NCBI RefSeq assembly: GCF_002221505.1
Contig: NZ_CP011036.1
Location: 434,001-498,000 of the forward strand
DNA length: 64,000 nucleotides
From: Pseudoalteromonas nigrifaciens
GTDB taxonomy: Bacteria > Pseudomonadota > Gammaproteobacteria > Enterobacterales > Alteromonadaceae
Direction of reading: 5' to 3'
Below the pieces are notes generated by a model that saw only the letters and a program-made list of their open reading frames with translations, did no database searches and was not told where the DNA came from. Shown piece by piece: positions 37,003 through 47,567 of this stretch. Each line of letters opens with the position of its first letter. The first letter of the stretch is position 1. The position numbers and the translations under genes were made by a program.

Positions 37003-37440
37003 GCACGTAGTGCGAAAAACATATTCACAAAGAGGCTAAGAGGCGCTGCGCTTTAGAGTAGTAAAAATAAATTAGTTGTTTAAGTGGCTTCTCACTTACT
37101 CTCATTGTCTTCTCTTTGTGAAAAGGGTTGGTTTTGGCTAGAGCCAAGCTCGATGTTTAAATTACCTGTAGGCGAGGGGGTTGCCACCGCGCCGCACGTA
37201 GTGCGAAAAACATATTCACAAATAGGCTAAGAGGGCGCTGCGCTTTAGAGGAGTAATAAGTAAATTAGTTGTTTAAGTGGCTTCTCATTTGCTCTCATTG
37301 TCTTCTCTTTGTGAAAAGGGTTGGTTTTAGGTAGAGAGCAAAGCAAGCTCAGTGTTTAGGTTACACGTAGGCGGGGCTTTATGCCGCGCTGATTAAAATT
37401 AAAAAACAGCGCGAGGTAAACTCCCGCCTACAAGTTCGCT
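37003..37440. repeat. REP and CACAAAGAG-type repeat cluster between the IS and ampD
   Basis: Two ~105-bp units with ACAAAGAGG...CTCTTTGTG ends lie at about 37027-37118 and 37212-37313, each preceded by GCCGCACGTAGTGCG. A full REP pair is at 37366-37433. No gene is seen. Confidence 0.85.
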
Positions 37441-37525
37441 GGTTGGTAAGCTTTTATTGCTTCATCTATCATTTTTAAATTAAATCCTTTAGCATCGATG
37501 TTATGTCGATCTTTTGATTTAAATT

Positions 37526-38080
37526 ATGAACATAGATTTAAATGGGGTGGTAAATTGTGCTGTGCAGCGTGGTTGTTCGCATTTTGATGAGCGCCCGAGT
37601 GATACAGACGTTTCTTTATTGGTAATTCACAATATATCCTTGCCGGCGGGGCAGTTTGGCACGCCTTATGTTGATGATTTATTTATGGGTACGCTTAATT
37701 GTGAAGCGCATAGCAGCTTTAGCGATTTACACGGTGTGCGGGTGTCGGCACATTGCTTTATTAAACGCAGCGGTGAGCTAGTGCAGTACGTGCCATTTAA
37801 TAAACGGGCATGGCATGCTGGTGCGTCTGAATTTAATGGGCAAACTAACTGCAATAACTTTAGCATTGGCATTGAGCTTGAGGGAACCGACACCACCGCT
37901 TATACTTTAGCGCAATACACTAGTTTAAAAACACTAAGTAAAGCCATAATGCAACGCTATCCAAATATAACAACAGAGCGAATTGTAGGGCATTGCGATA
38001 TTGCACCAGGGCGAAAAACAGACCCCGGTAGTAGCTTTAACTGGCATTTATTTTTAACTATGCTTAAACAATCAGGCTAA
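37526..38080 (+). CDS. ampD: 1,6-anhydro-N-acetylmuramyl-L-alanine amidase AmpD
   Basis: A 184-residue zinc amidase of the cytoplasm that cleaves the peptide from anhydromuropeptides during cell-wall recycling. Zinc ligands are seen as H in LLVIHNIS, H in the later VGHCDIAPGRKTDPG motif and D in the same motif. The loop HAGASEFNGQTNCNNFSIGIELEG is typical. It lacks a signal peptide, as expected. ampE follows 13 bp after its stop. Confidence 0.95.
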   Translation: MNIDLNGVVNCAVQRGCSHFDERPSDTDVSLLVIHNISLPAGQFGTPYVDDLFMGTLNCEAHSSFSDLHGVRVSAHCFIKRSGELVQYVPFNKRAWHAGASEFNGQTNCNNFSIGIELEGTDTTAYTLAQYTSLKTLSKAIMQRYPNITTERIVGHCDIAPGRKTDPGSSFNWHLFLTMLKQSG

Positions 38081-38093
38081 GTGAGTAACAACA

Positions 38094-38945
38094 ATGATTT
38101 TGGTTTCGATAATAATTGCATTAATACTTGAGCGCTTAGGTGCTCGTTCAGCCCATTGGCAAATTAGCTACTACGCAGACGGTTATGTAAATCGCTCGGC
38201 AAACCTGCTCACTAATAAAGGCGTATTTGGCTCGGGTGTTGGCTTTTTAGTGTGGCTACTTTTACCTGTACTGGCTATTGGTTGTTTATATTTGTTATCA
38301 GACTTTGTGCTGTGGCAACTTATTTTTAATGTAACAATATTACTCGTGTGTTTTGGCTGTGCTAAGCAGCGTGCATTATATAAGTCGTACTTAAACGCTT
38401 TAACCCGAGATGATAAAACTGCGGCTACCTTATATGCACTGCAAATGGGCCAAAATCGCACAGAAGAAGAGCAAGACGGCGAAACAGTTGGACAAACCCT
38501 GGCATGGGTTAACTTTAGATTTTACTGCGCGGTGATTTTTTGGTTTGTAATATTAGGCGTAGCCGGTGCGGTTTTATATGCACTTGTACGCACATTCGCC
38601 GATTTAGTAACGCAAGATGACGACGAAATAATAGCAAAGCATTCTAAAATGCTACACAGATTATTATTTTGGCTTGACTGGTTACCAGCGCGCATTACCA
38701 GCTTTGGTTATTTAGTAATAGGTAACTTTAATAAAGGCACTAGTTGCTGGTTACACTACGCGCTTGATTTTTCAAGCCCTAACCGCAAAGTGGTTACTTA
38801 CACCGCCTTAGCCGCAGAGCAAGTAGAAAAACGCTACTACGACTGCGCGTACGAAGCCACTTGTATGATTAAATTGGTAAAGCGTAATGTATTGTTTTAT
38901 TTAGTACTGATTGCGTTATTAACCCTGTTTGGTGGGCTGGATTAA
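38094..38945 (+). CDS. ampE: Inner-membrane regulatory protein AmpE
   Basis: This 283-residue membrane protein has four hydrophobic segments (about 1-11, 44-82, 145-168 and 265-280) and the CobD/AmpE family look. Together with ampD it forms the conserved ampDE pair. Its biochemical role is unsettled; it was first linked to beta-lactamase induction. Confidence 0.93.
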   Translation: MILVSIIIALILERLGARSAHWQISYYADGYVNRSANLLTNKGVFGSGVGFLVWLLLPVLAIGCLYLLSDFVLWQLIFNVTILLVCFGCAKQRALYKSYLNALTRDDKTAATLYALQMGQNRTEEEQDGETVGQTLAWVNFRFYCAVIFWFVILGVAGAVLYALVRTFADLVTQDDDEIIAKHSKMLHRLLFWLDWLPARITSFGYLVIGNFNKGTSCWLHYALDFSSPNRKVVTYTALAAEQVEKRYYDCAYEATCMIKLVKRNVLFYLVLIALLTLFGGLD

Positions 38946-39203
38946 AAAACATTGCGCGAGGTAAACTCCCGCCTACAGGTGGGTGTTTGTTGTAGGCGGG
39001 GCTTTATGCCGCGCTTGTTAAAATAAAAAAATATTGCGCGAGGTAAACTCCCGCCTACAGGTGGTGTTTGTTGTGGGCGGGGCTTTATGCCGCGCTGGTT
39101 AATTAAAAAAACATTGCGCGAGGTAAACTACCGCCTACGGGTAGGTGTTTGTTGTAGACGAGGCTTTATGCCGCGCTGGTTAAAATTAAAAAACTGCGCG
39201 AGT
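38946..39203. repeat. REP/BIME tandem array upstream of the RAYT gene
   Basis: Alternating arms GCGCGAGGTAAACTCCCGCC and GTAGGCGGGGCTTTATGCCG recur at least three times with TGGTTAA linkers, one copy every ~65-70 bp. Each pair can fold into a long hairpin. The array runs up to the stop codon of the RAYT gene. Confidence 0.92.
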
Positions 39204-39656
39204 TCAAGTAATATATATACAATCCCAATGAGGATAAAAAGCAACACTCTTAACTAAAGATGCTCTAAGGGGATTTGCTACTATATAACGAGCACAATTA
39301 GTTAAGTCGCTTTCATCCCTAATTAAATGGTCATAAAAATCAGGTTGCCACAGCTTTTGTATTAAAAATTGCTCCCTTGCTTGTTTTGTACAGCGACCTT
39401 TGAATGTACGAATCAAGCAGCTAAGAGAAGAGCTCATTTTTAATTGAAATAACCAATGTATATGATCGGGCATAAACACAAAGGCAATCGTTTTAGATGC
39501 GTCTTGTTCCTCCAGAATTCTCATTTCATTTATTAATAATCTATTTAAATAAAGATCAGTAAATAAGCATTGTCTGTCATATGTAACTAGAGTTACGTTG
39601 TAATAGTGATTAGCTAAAGATACACGCCCTTTACGAAGTAGCTGTGATTTTTTCAT
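39204..39656 (-). CDS. REP-associated tyrosine transposase (RAYT, Y1/HUH family)
   Basis: A 150-residue protein with the HUH motif in FMPDHIHWLF and the family C-terminus LWQPDFYDHLIRDESDL, then ARYIVANPLRASLV. RAYT enzymes act on single-stranded REP hairpins and are thought to spread them. REP arrays flank it on both sides, so it is probably the enzyme behind the REP copies in this genome. I could not securely place the catalytic tyrosine. Confidence 0.93.
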   Translation of the reverse strand: MKKSQLLRKGRVSLANHYYNVTLVTYDRQCLFTDLYLNRLLINEMRILEEQDASKTIAFVFMPDHIHWLFQLKMSSSLSCLIRTFKGRCTKQAREQFLIQKLWQPDFYDHLIRDESDLTNCARYIVANPLRASLVKSVAFYPHWDCIYIT

Positions 39657-39950
39657 TTAAAATAATCATTAGAAAAGTCATAATTTAAAAGTAGCAGTAA
39701 TTTTTAAATTTGCCGAAGGTAAGGCTTTATGCCGCACTGGTTAAAATTAAAATATTGCGCGAGGTAAACTCCCGCCTACAGGTGGGTGTTTGTTGTAGGC
39801 GGGGCTTTATGCCGCGCTGGTTAATTAAAAAACATTGCGCGAGGTAAACTCCCGCCTACGGGTAGGTGTTTGTTGTAGGCGGGGCTTTATGCCGCGCTGG
39901 TTAATTAAAAAAACATTGCGCGAGGTAAACTCCCGCCTACGGGCTAACAC
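39657..39950. repeat. REP/BIME tandem array on the other side of the RAYT gene
   Basis: After a ~65-bp gap, three further REP pairs follow with the same arms as in the array at 38946, up to about 39942. The first copy is degenerate (GCCGAAGGTAAGGCTTTATG). The array ends about 30 bp before the first PdhR operator. Confidence 0.92.
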
Positions 39951-39980
39951 TTAAACTCTCCGTTATCACTTTTACCCTCC

Positions 39981-39996
39981 CTGGTCTGACCAATTT
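39981..39996. promoter_or_regulatory. Probable PdhR operator 1
   Basis: CTGGTCTGACCAATTT resembles the PdhR site of E. coli (ATTGGTATGACCAAT), with the TGGT-N3-ACCA core intact. It lies about 235 bp upstream of pdhR. Confidence 0.6.
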
Positions 39997-40135
39997 ATTT
40001 TCGTCTCATTTACCTTTCTTTATTTATACTATTTTGTGTATTCTTTAAACTTTGCGCTGAATGCGTTACGCTGGCTAAGTGTCCTTAAAGCTACTGTAAA
40101 TTGACAGCAATTAGGCTTTTTGTTACCGTATGTCA

Positions 40136-40155
40136 AAATTTGGTATGACCAATTT
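40136..40155. promoter_or_regulatory. Probable PdhR operator 2
   Basis: AAATTTGGTATGACCAATTT contains TTGGTATGACCAA, which is the core of the E. coli PdhR operator. It is 77 bp upstream of pdhR and should give pyruvate-relieved autorepression of pdhR-aceE-aceF. Confidence 0.8.
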
Positions 40156-40231
40156 ACCTTTTGGCTAAATTGTTCAGTTCAAAGCCTGGTTTTAAGGGCT
40201 TTTGGTATTTATACAACGCGGACGTTGACTG

Positions 40232-40981
40232 ATGTCTTTAAAGATTAAAGCTGCAAAATTATCGGATGTGATTTTACAACAACTTGAGAACATGATTCTT
40301 GAGGGGTCGTTGGCACCAGGCGAAAAACTGCCACCGGAGCGTGAGTTAGCTAAGCAATTTGAAGTGTCGCGGCCATCACTGCGCGAGGCGATTCAAAAGC
40401 TTGAAGCTAAAGGTTTAGTAACCAGACGCCAAGGCGGCGGTACGTATGTAAAAAATCAGCTCGAAGAAGGGCTTACTGATCCGCTGTTTGATTTGATCAG
40501 TAAACACCCTGAGTCGCAGTTTGATTTACTTGAATTTCGCCATGCATTAGAAGGGATTGCTGCGTATTACGCTGCACTGCGTGGCACCAATAACGATTTT
40601 ATTAAAGTAAAACAAAGCTTTGATCAAATTGCTTTGGTACAAGACGACTTACAACAAAAAGCGAAAGCAATAAATGCTTTTCATTTTTGTATTGCAGAGG
40701 CGTCACATAACATTGTTTTACTACATTTAGTGAGAGGCATGCAGGCATTGCTTGAGCAAAATGTATTACAAAATTTAACCGTGTTATTAACAAAATCAGA
40801 TATCAGTAACCAATTAGGCCACCACCGTGGTTTGCTAATGGATGCTGTTATTGAAGGTAAGCCCGAAGAAGCACGCTTAGCTAGTAATGCGCATTTAGCA
40901 TATATAGAAGAAGCATTACTGGAAGCGGGTAAAGAACATTCGCGAATTGAACGCAGTTTAAGACGCACTAAACAAAATTAA
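40232..40981 (+). CDS. pdhR: Pyruvate dehydrogenase complex repressor PdhR
   Basis: A 249-residue GntR-family repressor with an N-terminal winged helix (about 10-75; PGEKLPPERELAKQFEVSRPSLREA) and an FCD effector domain (about 95-225) that binds pyruvate. The gene order pdhR-aceE-aceF-lpdA is as in E. coli, and two operator-like sites lie upstream. Confidence 0.94.
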   Translation: MSLKIKAAKLSDVILQQLENMILEGSLAPGEKLPPERELAKQFEVSRPSLREAIQKLEAKGLVTRRQGGGTYVKNQLEEGLTDPLFDLISKHPESQFDLLEFRHALEGIAAYYAALRGTNNDFIKVKQSFDQIALVQDDLQQKAKAINAFHFCIAEASHNIVLLHLVRGMQALLEQNVLQNLTVLLTKSDISNQLGHHRGLLMDAVIEGKPEEARLASNAHLAYIEEALLEAGKEHSRIERSLRRTKQN

Positions 40982-41064
40982 GCAAATACATCCTTACTCA
41001 AAATTAGTAAGTGGGATGTGTTAAATACACAACATTCGTATTTTAAACATAAGGAAACCTCCAT

Positions 41065-43731
41065 ATGTCTGAAGTCAATAAAATTGACGTAGACGCGCTA
41101 GAAACACAAGAGTGGTTACAAGCTCTTGAATCGGTTGTGCGCGAAGAAGGTGTTGAACGAGCTCAGTTTTTACTTGAGCAAGTGTTAGAGCAAGCCCGTT
41201 TAGATGGCGTAGATATGCCAACGGGTATTACCACTAACTACGTCAATACAATTCCGGTAGAGCAAGAACCTGCTTACCCGGGAGATGTAAATATTGAACG
41301 CCGTATTCGTTCAATAATTCGTTGGAACGCGATAATGATTGTATTGCGTGCATCGAAAAAAGATCTCGATTTAGGCGGCCATATGGCGTCTTACCAATCG
41401 TCTGCGGCATTTTATGAAGTGTGTTTTAACCACTTTTTTAAAGCACCAAACGATGTAGACGGCGGCGACTTAGTTTATTACCAGGGGCATATTTCTCCGG
41501 GTATTTATGCACGCGCATTTGTTGAAGGGCGTTTATCGGCATCGCAGCTAGATAACTTCCGTCAAGAAGTAGGTGGCGAAGGTTTACCGTCGTACCCGCA
41601 TCCTAAATTAATGCCTGAATTTTGGCAGTTTCCTACGGTTTCTATGGGCCTTGGTCCTATTTCGTCTATTTACCAAGCACGCTTTTTAAAATACCTAGAC
41701 GGCCGTGGCTTAAAAGACACTAAAAACCAACGTGTATATGCGTTTTTAGGTGATGGCGAAATGGATGAGCCAGAATCACGTGGCGCTATTTCATTTGCTG
41801 CACGCGAAAAGCTAGACAACCTATGTTACTTAGTTAACTGTAACTTACAGCGCCTAGATGGCCCAGTTATGGGTAACGGTAAAATTATTCAAGAGCTAGA
41901 GGGCCTATTTAAAGGCGCTGGCTGGAACGTAATTAAGCTAGTGTGGGGCAGCGGTTGGGATATATTACTGGCTAAAGATAAAACCGGTAAGTTATTACAA
42001 CTAATGAACGAAACGGTTGACGGCGATTACCAAACGTATAAAGCAAAAAATGGCGCGTATGTACGTGAACATTTCTTTGGTCGTTACCCTGAAACAGCAG
42101 CACTTGTTGCTGATATGACAGATGACGAAATTTTTGCGCTTAAGCGTGGTGGTCATGAGCCATCTAAATTATTTGCTGCATTTAAAAAAGCAGAAGAAAC
42201 CAAAGGTCGTCCTACTGTTATTCTTGCTAAAACCGTTAAAGGTTACGGCATGGGTGAAGCAGCTGAAGGTAAAAACATTGCGCACCAAGTTAAAAAAATG
42301 GACATGTCGCATGTTGCACACCTACGCTCACGCCTAGGCCTTGACGATTTAATATCTGAAGAGCAACTAACCGAACTGCCTTATTTAACACTTGAAGAAG
42401 GCACTCCTGAGCACACTTACTTACACGCTCGTCGTGAAGAGCTTAAAGGTTATACACCTAAGCGTATTGCACGCTTTAGCGAAAAGTTAACAGTGCCAGA
42501 AGTAGAAGCGTTTAACCCGCTACTTGAAGAACAAAAACGTGATATTTCTACCACTATGGGTTTTGTTCGTGCACTTAATATTTTATTAAAAGATAAAGGT
42601 ATTGGTAAAAACATAGTACCTATTATTGCCGACGAAGCACGTACCTTTGGTATGGAAGGTTTGTTCCGCCAAATTGGTATTTATAACCCGCATGGCCAAA
42701 ACTACACACCTCAAGATCGCGATATTGTTTCTTACTATAAAGAAGCTACATCGGGTCAAGTACTGCAAGAAGGTATTAACGAGTTAGGTGCAATGTCGTC
42801 ATGGGTTGCTGCAGCAACATCGTACAGCACTAACGATTTACCAATGATCCCATTTTACATTTACTACTCTATGTTTGGTTTCCAACGCGTTGGCGACATG
42901 GCATGGATGGCAGGGGATCAGCAAGCACGTGGTTTCTTATTAGGTGCAACAGCAGGGCGTACTACGCTTAACGGCGAAGGCTTACAACACGAAGATGGCC
43001 ACAGCCATATTCTTGCCAGCACAGTACCTAACTGTATTTCTTACGATCCAACGTATGCATACGAAGTAGCGGTTATCATTCAAGATGGTATTCGTCGTAT
43101 GTATGGTGACGATCAAGAAAACATTTACTACTACTTAACGTTAATGAACGAAAACTACCATCAGCCAGCTATGCCAGAAGGCGCTGAAGAAGGTATTCGT
43201 AAAGGTATTTACAAGCTAGAAAGCTACACAGGCAAAAAAGCCAACGTACAGCTATTAAGCTCGGGTACTATTATGACTGAAGTACGTAAAGCAGCTAAAG
43301 TATTGAGCGAAGACTACGGTGTTGCGTCTGACGTATTCTCAGTAACGTCTTTCAACGAGCTAACGCGCGATGGCCAAGATGTTGAGCGCTTTAACATGCT
43401 TAACCCTGAAGGCGAGCAAAAAACAGCGTATATCACTAGCGTATTAAGCGATTTAGTAACGGTTGCAGCAACCGATTACATGAAAAACTACGCAGAGCAA
43501 GCGCGTTCGTTTATCCCTAGCAATAACTATAAAGTGTTAGGCACCGATGGTTACGGCCGCTCTGATAGCCGCGAAAACCTTCGTCGTCACTTTGAAGTTA
43601 ACGCAGACTACGTTGTAGTTGCTACGTTATCTGAACTTGCTAAACGTGGTGAAGTTGAAAAGTCGGTAGTTATTGAAGCACTTAAAAAGTTTAATATCGA
43701 CACCAACAAACTTAACCCACTGTACGCATAA
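41065..43731 (+). CDS. aceE: Pyruvate dehydrogenase E1 component
   Basis: The 888-residue homodimeric E1 decarboxylates pyruvate with thiamine diphosphate. The ThDP motif [32 protein letters not shown] is present in the form GDGEMDEPE...NCN, and the transketolase-like core has [14 protein letters not shown]. The length matches E. coli AceE (887). aceF begins 10 bp after its stop. Confidence 0.97.
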   Translation: MSEVNKIDVDALETQEWLQALESVVREEGVERAQFLLEQVLEQARLDGVDMPTGITTNYVNTIPVEQEPAYPGDVNIERRIRSIIRWNAIMIVLRASKKDLDLGGHMASYQSSAAFYEVCFNHFFKAPNDVDGGDLVYYQGHISPGIYARAFVEGRLSASQLDNFRQEVGGEGLPSYPHPKLMPEFWQFPTVSMGLGPISSIYQARFLKYLDGRGLKDTKNQRVYAFLGDGEMDEPESRGAISFAAREKLDNLCYLVNCNLQRLDGPVMGNGKIIQELEGLFKGAGWNVIKLVWGSGWDILLAKDKTGKLLQLMNETVDGDYQTYKAKNGAYVREHFFGRYPETAALVADMTDDEIFALKRGGHEPSKLFAAFKKAEETKGRPTVILAKTVKGYGMGEAAEGKNIAHQVKKMDMSHVAHLRSRLGLDDLISEEQLTELPYLTLEEGTPEHTYLHARREELKGYTPKRIARFSEKLTVPEVEAFNPLLEEQKRDISTTMGFVRALNILLKDKGIGKNIVPIIADEARTFGMEGLFRQIGIYNPHGQNYTPQDRDIVSYYKEATSGQVLQEGINELGAMSSWVAAATSYSTNDLPMIPFYIYYSMFGFQRVGDMAWMAGDQQARGFLLGATAGRTTLNGEGLQHEDGHSHILASTVPNCISYDPTYAYEVAVIIQDGIRRMYGDDQENIYYYLTLMNENYHQPAMPEGAEEGIRKGIYKLESYTGKKANVQLLSSGTIMTEVRKAAKVLSEDYGVASDVFSVTSFNELTRDGQDVERFNMLNPEGEQKTAYITSVLSDLVTVAATDYMKNYAEQARSFIPSNNYKVLGTDGYGRSDSRENLRRHFEVNADYVVVATLSELAKRGEVEKSVVIEALKKFNIDTNKLNPLYA

Positions 43732-43741
43732 GAGGTTTGCA

Positions 43742-45694
43742 ATGAGTATTGAAATTAAAGTACCCGATATCGGTGGTGATGAAGTAGAAGTAACCGAAAT
43801 CTTAGTAGCCGTTGGCGACGTTGTTGAAGTTGACCAAGCATTACTAACCGTTGAAGGCGACAAAGCATCAATGGAAGTACCGGCCGACACAGCTGGCACG
43901 GTAAAAGAGATTAAAGTAAGCATTGGCGACAACGTAGCTACTGGCTCTTTAGTGTTTATCTTTGAAGGCGAGAGTGAAGGCGAAAGTGCAAGTGAAGCTA
44001 AAAGCGACACTGCAGCAGAGCAAAAAGCGCCTGCAACTGACGCTAAACCAGCACCAGCTGCTTCTGGCTCTGCAGCAAAAGACGTAACCTTGCCAGATAT
44101 TGGCGATGACGAAGTTGAAGTAACAGAAATTTTAGTAGCCGTTGGCGACAGCGTTACTGAAGATCAGTCTATTTTAAGCGTTGAAGGCGACAAAGCATCA
44201 ATGGAAGTACCTGCGCCATTTGCTGGCACAGTTAAAGAAATTAAAGTAGCGACTGGCGATACAGTAAAAACCGGTTCATTGGTATTTGTATTTGAAGTAG
44301 CGGGTAGTGAGTCTGCAGCACCAGCTGCTGAGTCAACACCAGCCGAAACTAAAGCAGCGCCAGCGGCCGAGCAAAGCTCAGCATCAAGCACAAAAGAAGT
44401 TAACGTGCCTGATATTGGTGGCGACGAAGTTGAAGTGACCGAAATTTTAGTAGCCGTTGGCGACAGCGTTACTGAAGATCAATCGTTACTAAACGTTGAA
44501 GGCGACAAAGCGGCAATGGAGCTTCCGGCACCGTTTGCAGGCACAGTTAAAGAAATTAAAGTAGCTACGGGCGATAAAGTATCGACCGGCTCGTTAATTT
44601 TTGTTTTTGAAGTTGCTGGTGGCGCACCTGCTGCAGCAGCTAAACCTGAAGCCGAAAAGTCAGCACCTGCTGCTAAAAGCGAAAAACCAGCACCAAAAGC
44701 CGAAACAGCGACGCAATCTGCTCCAGCAGCTAGCAACGAAAGCTTTGCTGATAACAGCGCGTATGCACATGCATCGCCTGTGGTACGCCGCTTAGCACGT
44801 GAGTTTGGTATAAACCTAGCTAATGTAAAAGGCTCTGGTCGTAAAAACCGCGTAGTAAAAGACGACGTGCAAAACTATGTTAAAAACCTAGTTAAGCAAG
44901 TTGAATCTGGTCAATTGTCGGCAGGTAAAGGCAACGCAGGCGGCAGTGAGCTTGGGCTTATTCCATGGCCTAAAGTTGATTTTGCTAAGTTTGGCGAAAT
45001 TGAAGAGAAAAAACTATCGCGTATTCAAAAGCTATCGGGTAAAAACTTACACCGTAACTGGGTGCAAATCCCACATGTTACTCAGTTCGACGAAGCCGAT
45101 ATAACAAGCCTTGAAGAATTCCGTAAAGAGCAAAATGCGCTTAACGAGAAGAAAAATCTAGGTGTTAAAATTACGCCATTAGTATTTGTAATGAAAGCCG
45201 CAGCAAAAGCATTGGCCGAATTTCCAACTATTAACTCGTCACTGTCTAACGACGGCGAAAGCTTAATTCTTAAAAAGTACATTAATATTGGTGTAGCGGT
45301 TGATACGCCAAATGGTTTAGTAGTACCTGTGTTTAAAGATGTTGATAAAAAAGGTATTATTGAACTATCGCGCGAGCTAATGGAAGTATCAGCTAAAGCT
45401 CGCGACGGTAAGCTTACCTCGGCAGATATGCAAGGAGGCTGTTTTACTATTTCAAGCTTAGGCGGTATTGGCGGTACGGCATTTACGCCGATTGTTAACG
45501 CGCCAGAAGTGGCTATTTTAGGTGTGTCTAAATCTGAAATGAAGCCAAAATGGAATGGTAAAGAGTTTGAACCAAAACTTATGGTGCCATTGTCAATGTC
45601 GTACGACCATAGAGTGATTGACGGTGCGCTAGCAGCACGCTTTACTGTTACGCTGGCAAGCTACATGAGCGATATTCGTCAATTAGTGATGTAA
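43742..45694 (+). CDS. aceF: Dihydrolipoamide acetyltransferase, E2 of pyruvate dehydrogenase
   Basis: From ATG 43742 the protein has 650 residues: three lipoyl domains (about 1-75, 120-195 and 225-300, each with GDKA[SA]ME around the lipoylated lysine), linkers rich in Ala and Pro, a peripheral-subunit-binding domain (about 342-378, [13 protein letters not shown]) and the catalytic domain. The catalytic motif DHRVIDG lies near 622. The three lipoyl repeats are similar at the DNA level. An earlier in-frame start at 43673 would overlap aceE and is not likely. Confidence 0.97.
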   Translation: MSIEIKVPDIGGDEVEVTEILVAVGDVVEVDQALLTVEGDKASMEVPADTAGTVKEIKVSIGDNVATGSLVFIFEGESEGESASEAKSDTAAEQKAPATDAKPAPAASGSAAKDVTLPDIGDDEVEVTEILVAVGDSVTEDQSILSVEGDKASMEVPAPFAGTVKEIKVATGDTVKTGSLVFVFEVAGSESAAPAAESTPAETKAAPAAEQSSASSTKEVNVPDIGGDEVEVTEILVAVGDSVTEDQSLLNVEGDKAAMELPAPFAGTVKEIKVATGDKVSTGSLIFVFEVAGGAPAAAAKPEAEKSAPAAKSEKPAPKAETATQSAPAASNESFADNSAYAHASPVVRRLAREFGINLANVKGSGRKNRVVKDDVQNYVKNLVKQVESGQLSAGKGNAGGSELGLIPWPKVDFAKFGEIEEKKLSRIQKLSGKNLHRNWVQIPHVTQFDEADITSLEEFRKEQNALNEKKNLGVKITPLVFVMKAAAKALAEFPTINSSLSNDGESLILKKYINIGVAVDTPNGLVVPVFKDVDKKGIIELSRELMEVSAKARDGKLTSADMQGGCFTISSLGGIGGTAFTPIVNAPEVAILGVSKSEMKPKWNGKEFEPKLMVPLSMSYDHRVIDGALAARFTVTLASYMSDIRQLVM

Positions 45695-45715
45695 TTGCTA
45701 AAAATGTATGAAATC

Positions 45716-45749
45716 AAATCCCAGCCAGTTGTTTTTTGCTGGGATTTTT
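45716..45749 (+). terminator. Intrinsic terminator after aceF
   Basis: AAATCCCAGC pairs with GCTGGGATTT over a 12-nt loop and ends in a T run. It lies between aceF and lpdA and should reduce read-through into lpdA, which probably has its own promoter. Confidence 0.85.
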
Positions 45750-45851
45750 ACCATTTGCAATGATACAATCTTTGCACAGAATTTCTGCCTCGCAGAAGCA
45801 TGGCAGTTAAACCTTGGGGCTGTGTCCCGTTCAAATAATTAAGGTAATAGC

Positions 45852-47279
45852 ATGAGCAACGAATTAAAAACTCAAGTTGTTGTACTAGGCGGTGGTCCTG
45901 GTGGTTACTCTGCGGCTTTCCGTGCTGCTGACTTGGGCTTAGAAGTTACACTAGTTGAGTCTCGCGATACACTAGGCGGTGTATGTCTAAATGTGGGTTG
46001 TATCCCTTCAAAAGCGCTTTTACATGTAGCTAAAGTAATTGATGACGCAGCGGCAATGGCCGATCATGGCGTTACTTTTGGCGCACCACAAATTGACTTA
46101 GACAAAATCCGTTCATGGAAAGACTCTGTTATTGGCCAACTTACTGGTGGCTTAACTAGCATGTCGAAAATGCGTAAAGTTAAAGTTGTATACGGTTACG
46201 GTAAATTTACTGGCAGCAACACCATTGCTGTTGAAGGCGCCGACGGTACAACAACAATTACCTTCGATAACGCAATTATTGCTGCAGGTTCTAAACCAGT
46301 TAGCTTACCTTTCATCCCAGAAGATGATCGCGTAATTGACTCAACTGGCGCACTAGAGCTTAAAGATATCCCTGAAAAGCTACTTGTACTTGGTGGTGGT
46401 ATTATTGGCCTTGAAATGGGCACAGTATACCGTGCACTAGGCTCAGCAATCGACGTAGTTGAATTTGCTGATCAACTAGTACCAGCTGCTGATAAAGACA
46501 TTGTTAAAATTTACCAAAAGTACGTAAGCGACAAATTTAATGTAATGCTTTCTACTAAAGTAACGGGCATTGACGCAAAAGACGATGGCCTATATGTAAC
46601 GTTTGAAGGTAAAAACGCACCAGCAGAACCAGTACGTTACGACAAAGTACTTGTAGCAGTTGGCCGTACACCAAACGGTAAGTTACTTGATGCAGATAAA
46701 GCAGGCGTTAACGTTGATGATCGCGGCTTTATTAATGTTGATAAGCAGCTTAAAACTAACGTTGAGCACATTTTTGCAGTGGGCGACATTGTTGGTCAGC
46801 CTATGCTTGCGCATAAAGCGGTTCACGAAGCACACGTTGCAGCTGAAGTTATTTCTGGTCAAAAACATTACTTTGATCCTAAATGTATTCCTTCAATTGC
46901 CTACACAGATCCAGAAATGGCGTGGGTTGGTGTAACTGAAAAAGAAGCAAAAGAGCAAGGCCTTAGCATTGAAACTGCGGTATTCCCGTGGGCTGCATCA
47001 GGTCGTGCAATTGCATCTGCACGTACTGAAGGTTCTACTAAGCTTATTTTTGATAAAGAAAGTGGCCGTGTAATCGGTGGCGCTATGGTTGGTATTAACG
47101 CAGGCGAAATGCTGGGCGAAATTGGCCTAGCAGTAGAAATGGGCGCAGATGGCGAAGACTTAGCACTTACCATTCATGCTCACCCAACATTGAACGAATC
47201 AATTGGCTTAGCAGCTGAAATTTACGAAGGTTCAATCACTGACTTACCAAATAAAAAAGCAGTTAAAAAGAAAAAGTAA
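45852..47279 (+). CDS. lpdA: Dihydrolipoamide dehydrogenase (E3)
   Basis: A 475-residue flavoprotein that reoxidises lipoyl groups of the pyruvate and 2-oxoglutarate complexes and the glycine cleavage system. The FAD motif VVVLGGGPGGYSAA, the redox disulfide C45-x4-C50 (GGVCLNVGC), the NAD motif LGGGIIGLEMG and the catalytic His in HAHPTLNES are all present. Confidence 0.97.
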   Translation: MSNELKTQVVVLGGGPGGYSAAFRAADLGLEVTLVESRDTLGGVCLNVGCIPSKALLHVAKVIDDAAAMADHGVTFGAPQIDLDKIRSWKDSVIGQLTGGLTSMSKMRKVKVVYGYGKFTGSNTIAVEGADGTTTITFDNAIIAAGSKPVSLPFIPEDDRVIDSTGALELKDIPEKLLVLGGGIIGLEMGTVYRALGSAIDVVEFADQLVPAADKDIVKIYQKYVSDKFNVMLSTKVTGIDAKDDGLYVTFEGKNAPAEPVRYDKVLVAVGRTPNGKLLDADKAGVNVDDRGFINVDKQLKTNVEHIFAVGDIVGQPMLAHKAVHEAHVAAEVISGQKHYFDPKCIPSIAYTDPEMAWVGVTEKEAKEQGLSIETAVFPWAASGRAIASARTEGSTKLIFDKESGRVIGGAMVGINAGEMLGEIGLAVEMGADGEDLALTIHAHPTLNESIGLAAEIYEGSITDLPNKKAVKKKK

Positions 47280-47301
47280 TTTCTTTTAGTTAATTGTTTA
47301 A

Positions 47302-47328
47302 AAACCCAAGCCCAGCTTGGGTTTTTTT
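47302..47328 (+). terminator. Intrinsic terminator after lpdA
   Basis: AAACCCAAGC pairs with GCTTGGGTTT across a 3-nt loop, followed by a T run, 22 bp beyond the lpdA stop. Confidence 0.9.
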
Positions 47329-47400
47329 ATGGGCGAAAAGCAGGTTGTAGGTATTAGGTATTAGGCAGAGCTCAAACCAAGCTCAGTGTTTAGGCCGTCC

Positions 47401-47469
47401 GTAGGCGGGGCTTTATGCCGCGCTTGTTTAAGGTTCAAAAAACATTGCGCGAGGTAAACTCCCCCTACA
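47401..47469 (+). repeat. REP/BIME copy between lpdA and the DTW gene
   Basis: GTAGGCGGGGCTTTATGCCG and GCGCGAGGTAAACTCCCCCT form the two arms, one mismatch from the family consensus at the far end. Confidence 0.85.
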
Positions 47470-47567
47470 GGGTTGTATCACCTTGTTAATACCTAAAGCC
47501 CTTACATATCTATTTTCATCAAATTTAGCTACAATGCGCGCCTAATTTATTTAAGGTAAACCCCCCA

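Noticed and set aside
43673..43741. N-terminal extension of AceF
   Set aside because: The extra 23 residues come from the end of aceE in another frame; ATG 43742 has a ribosome site and gives the normal [11 protein letters not shown] start.
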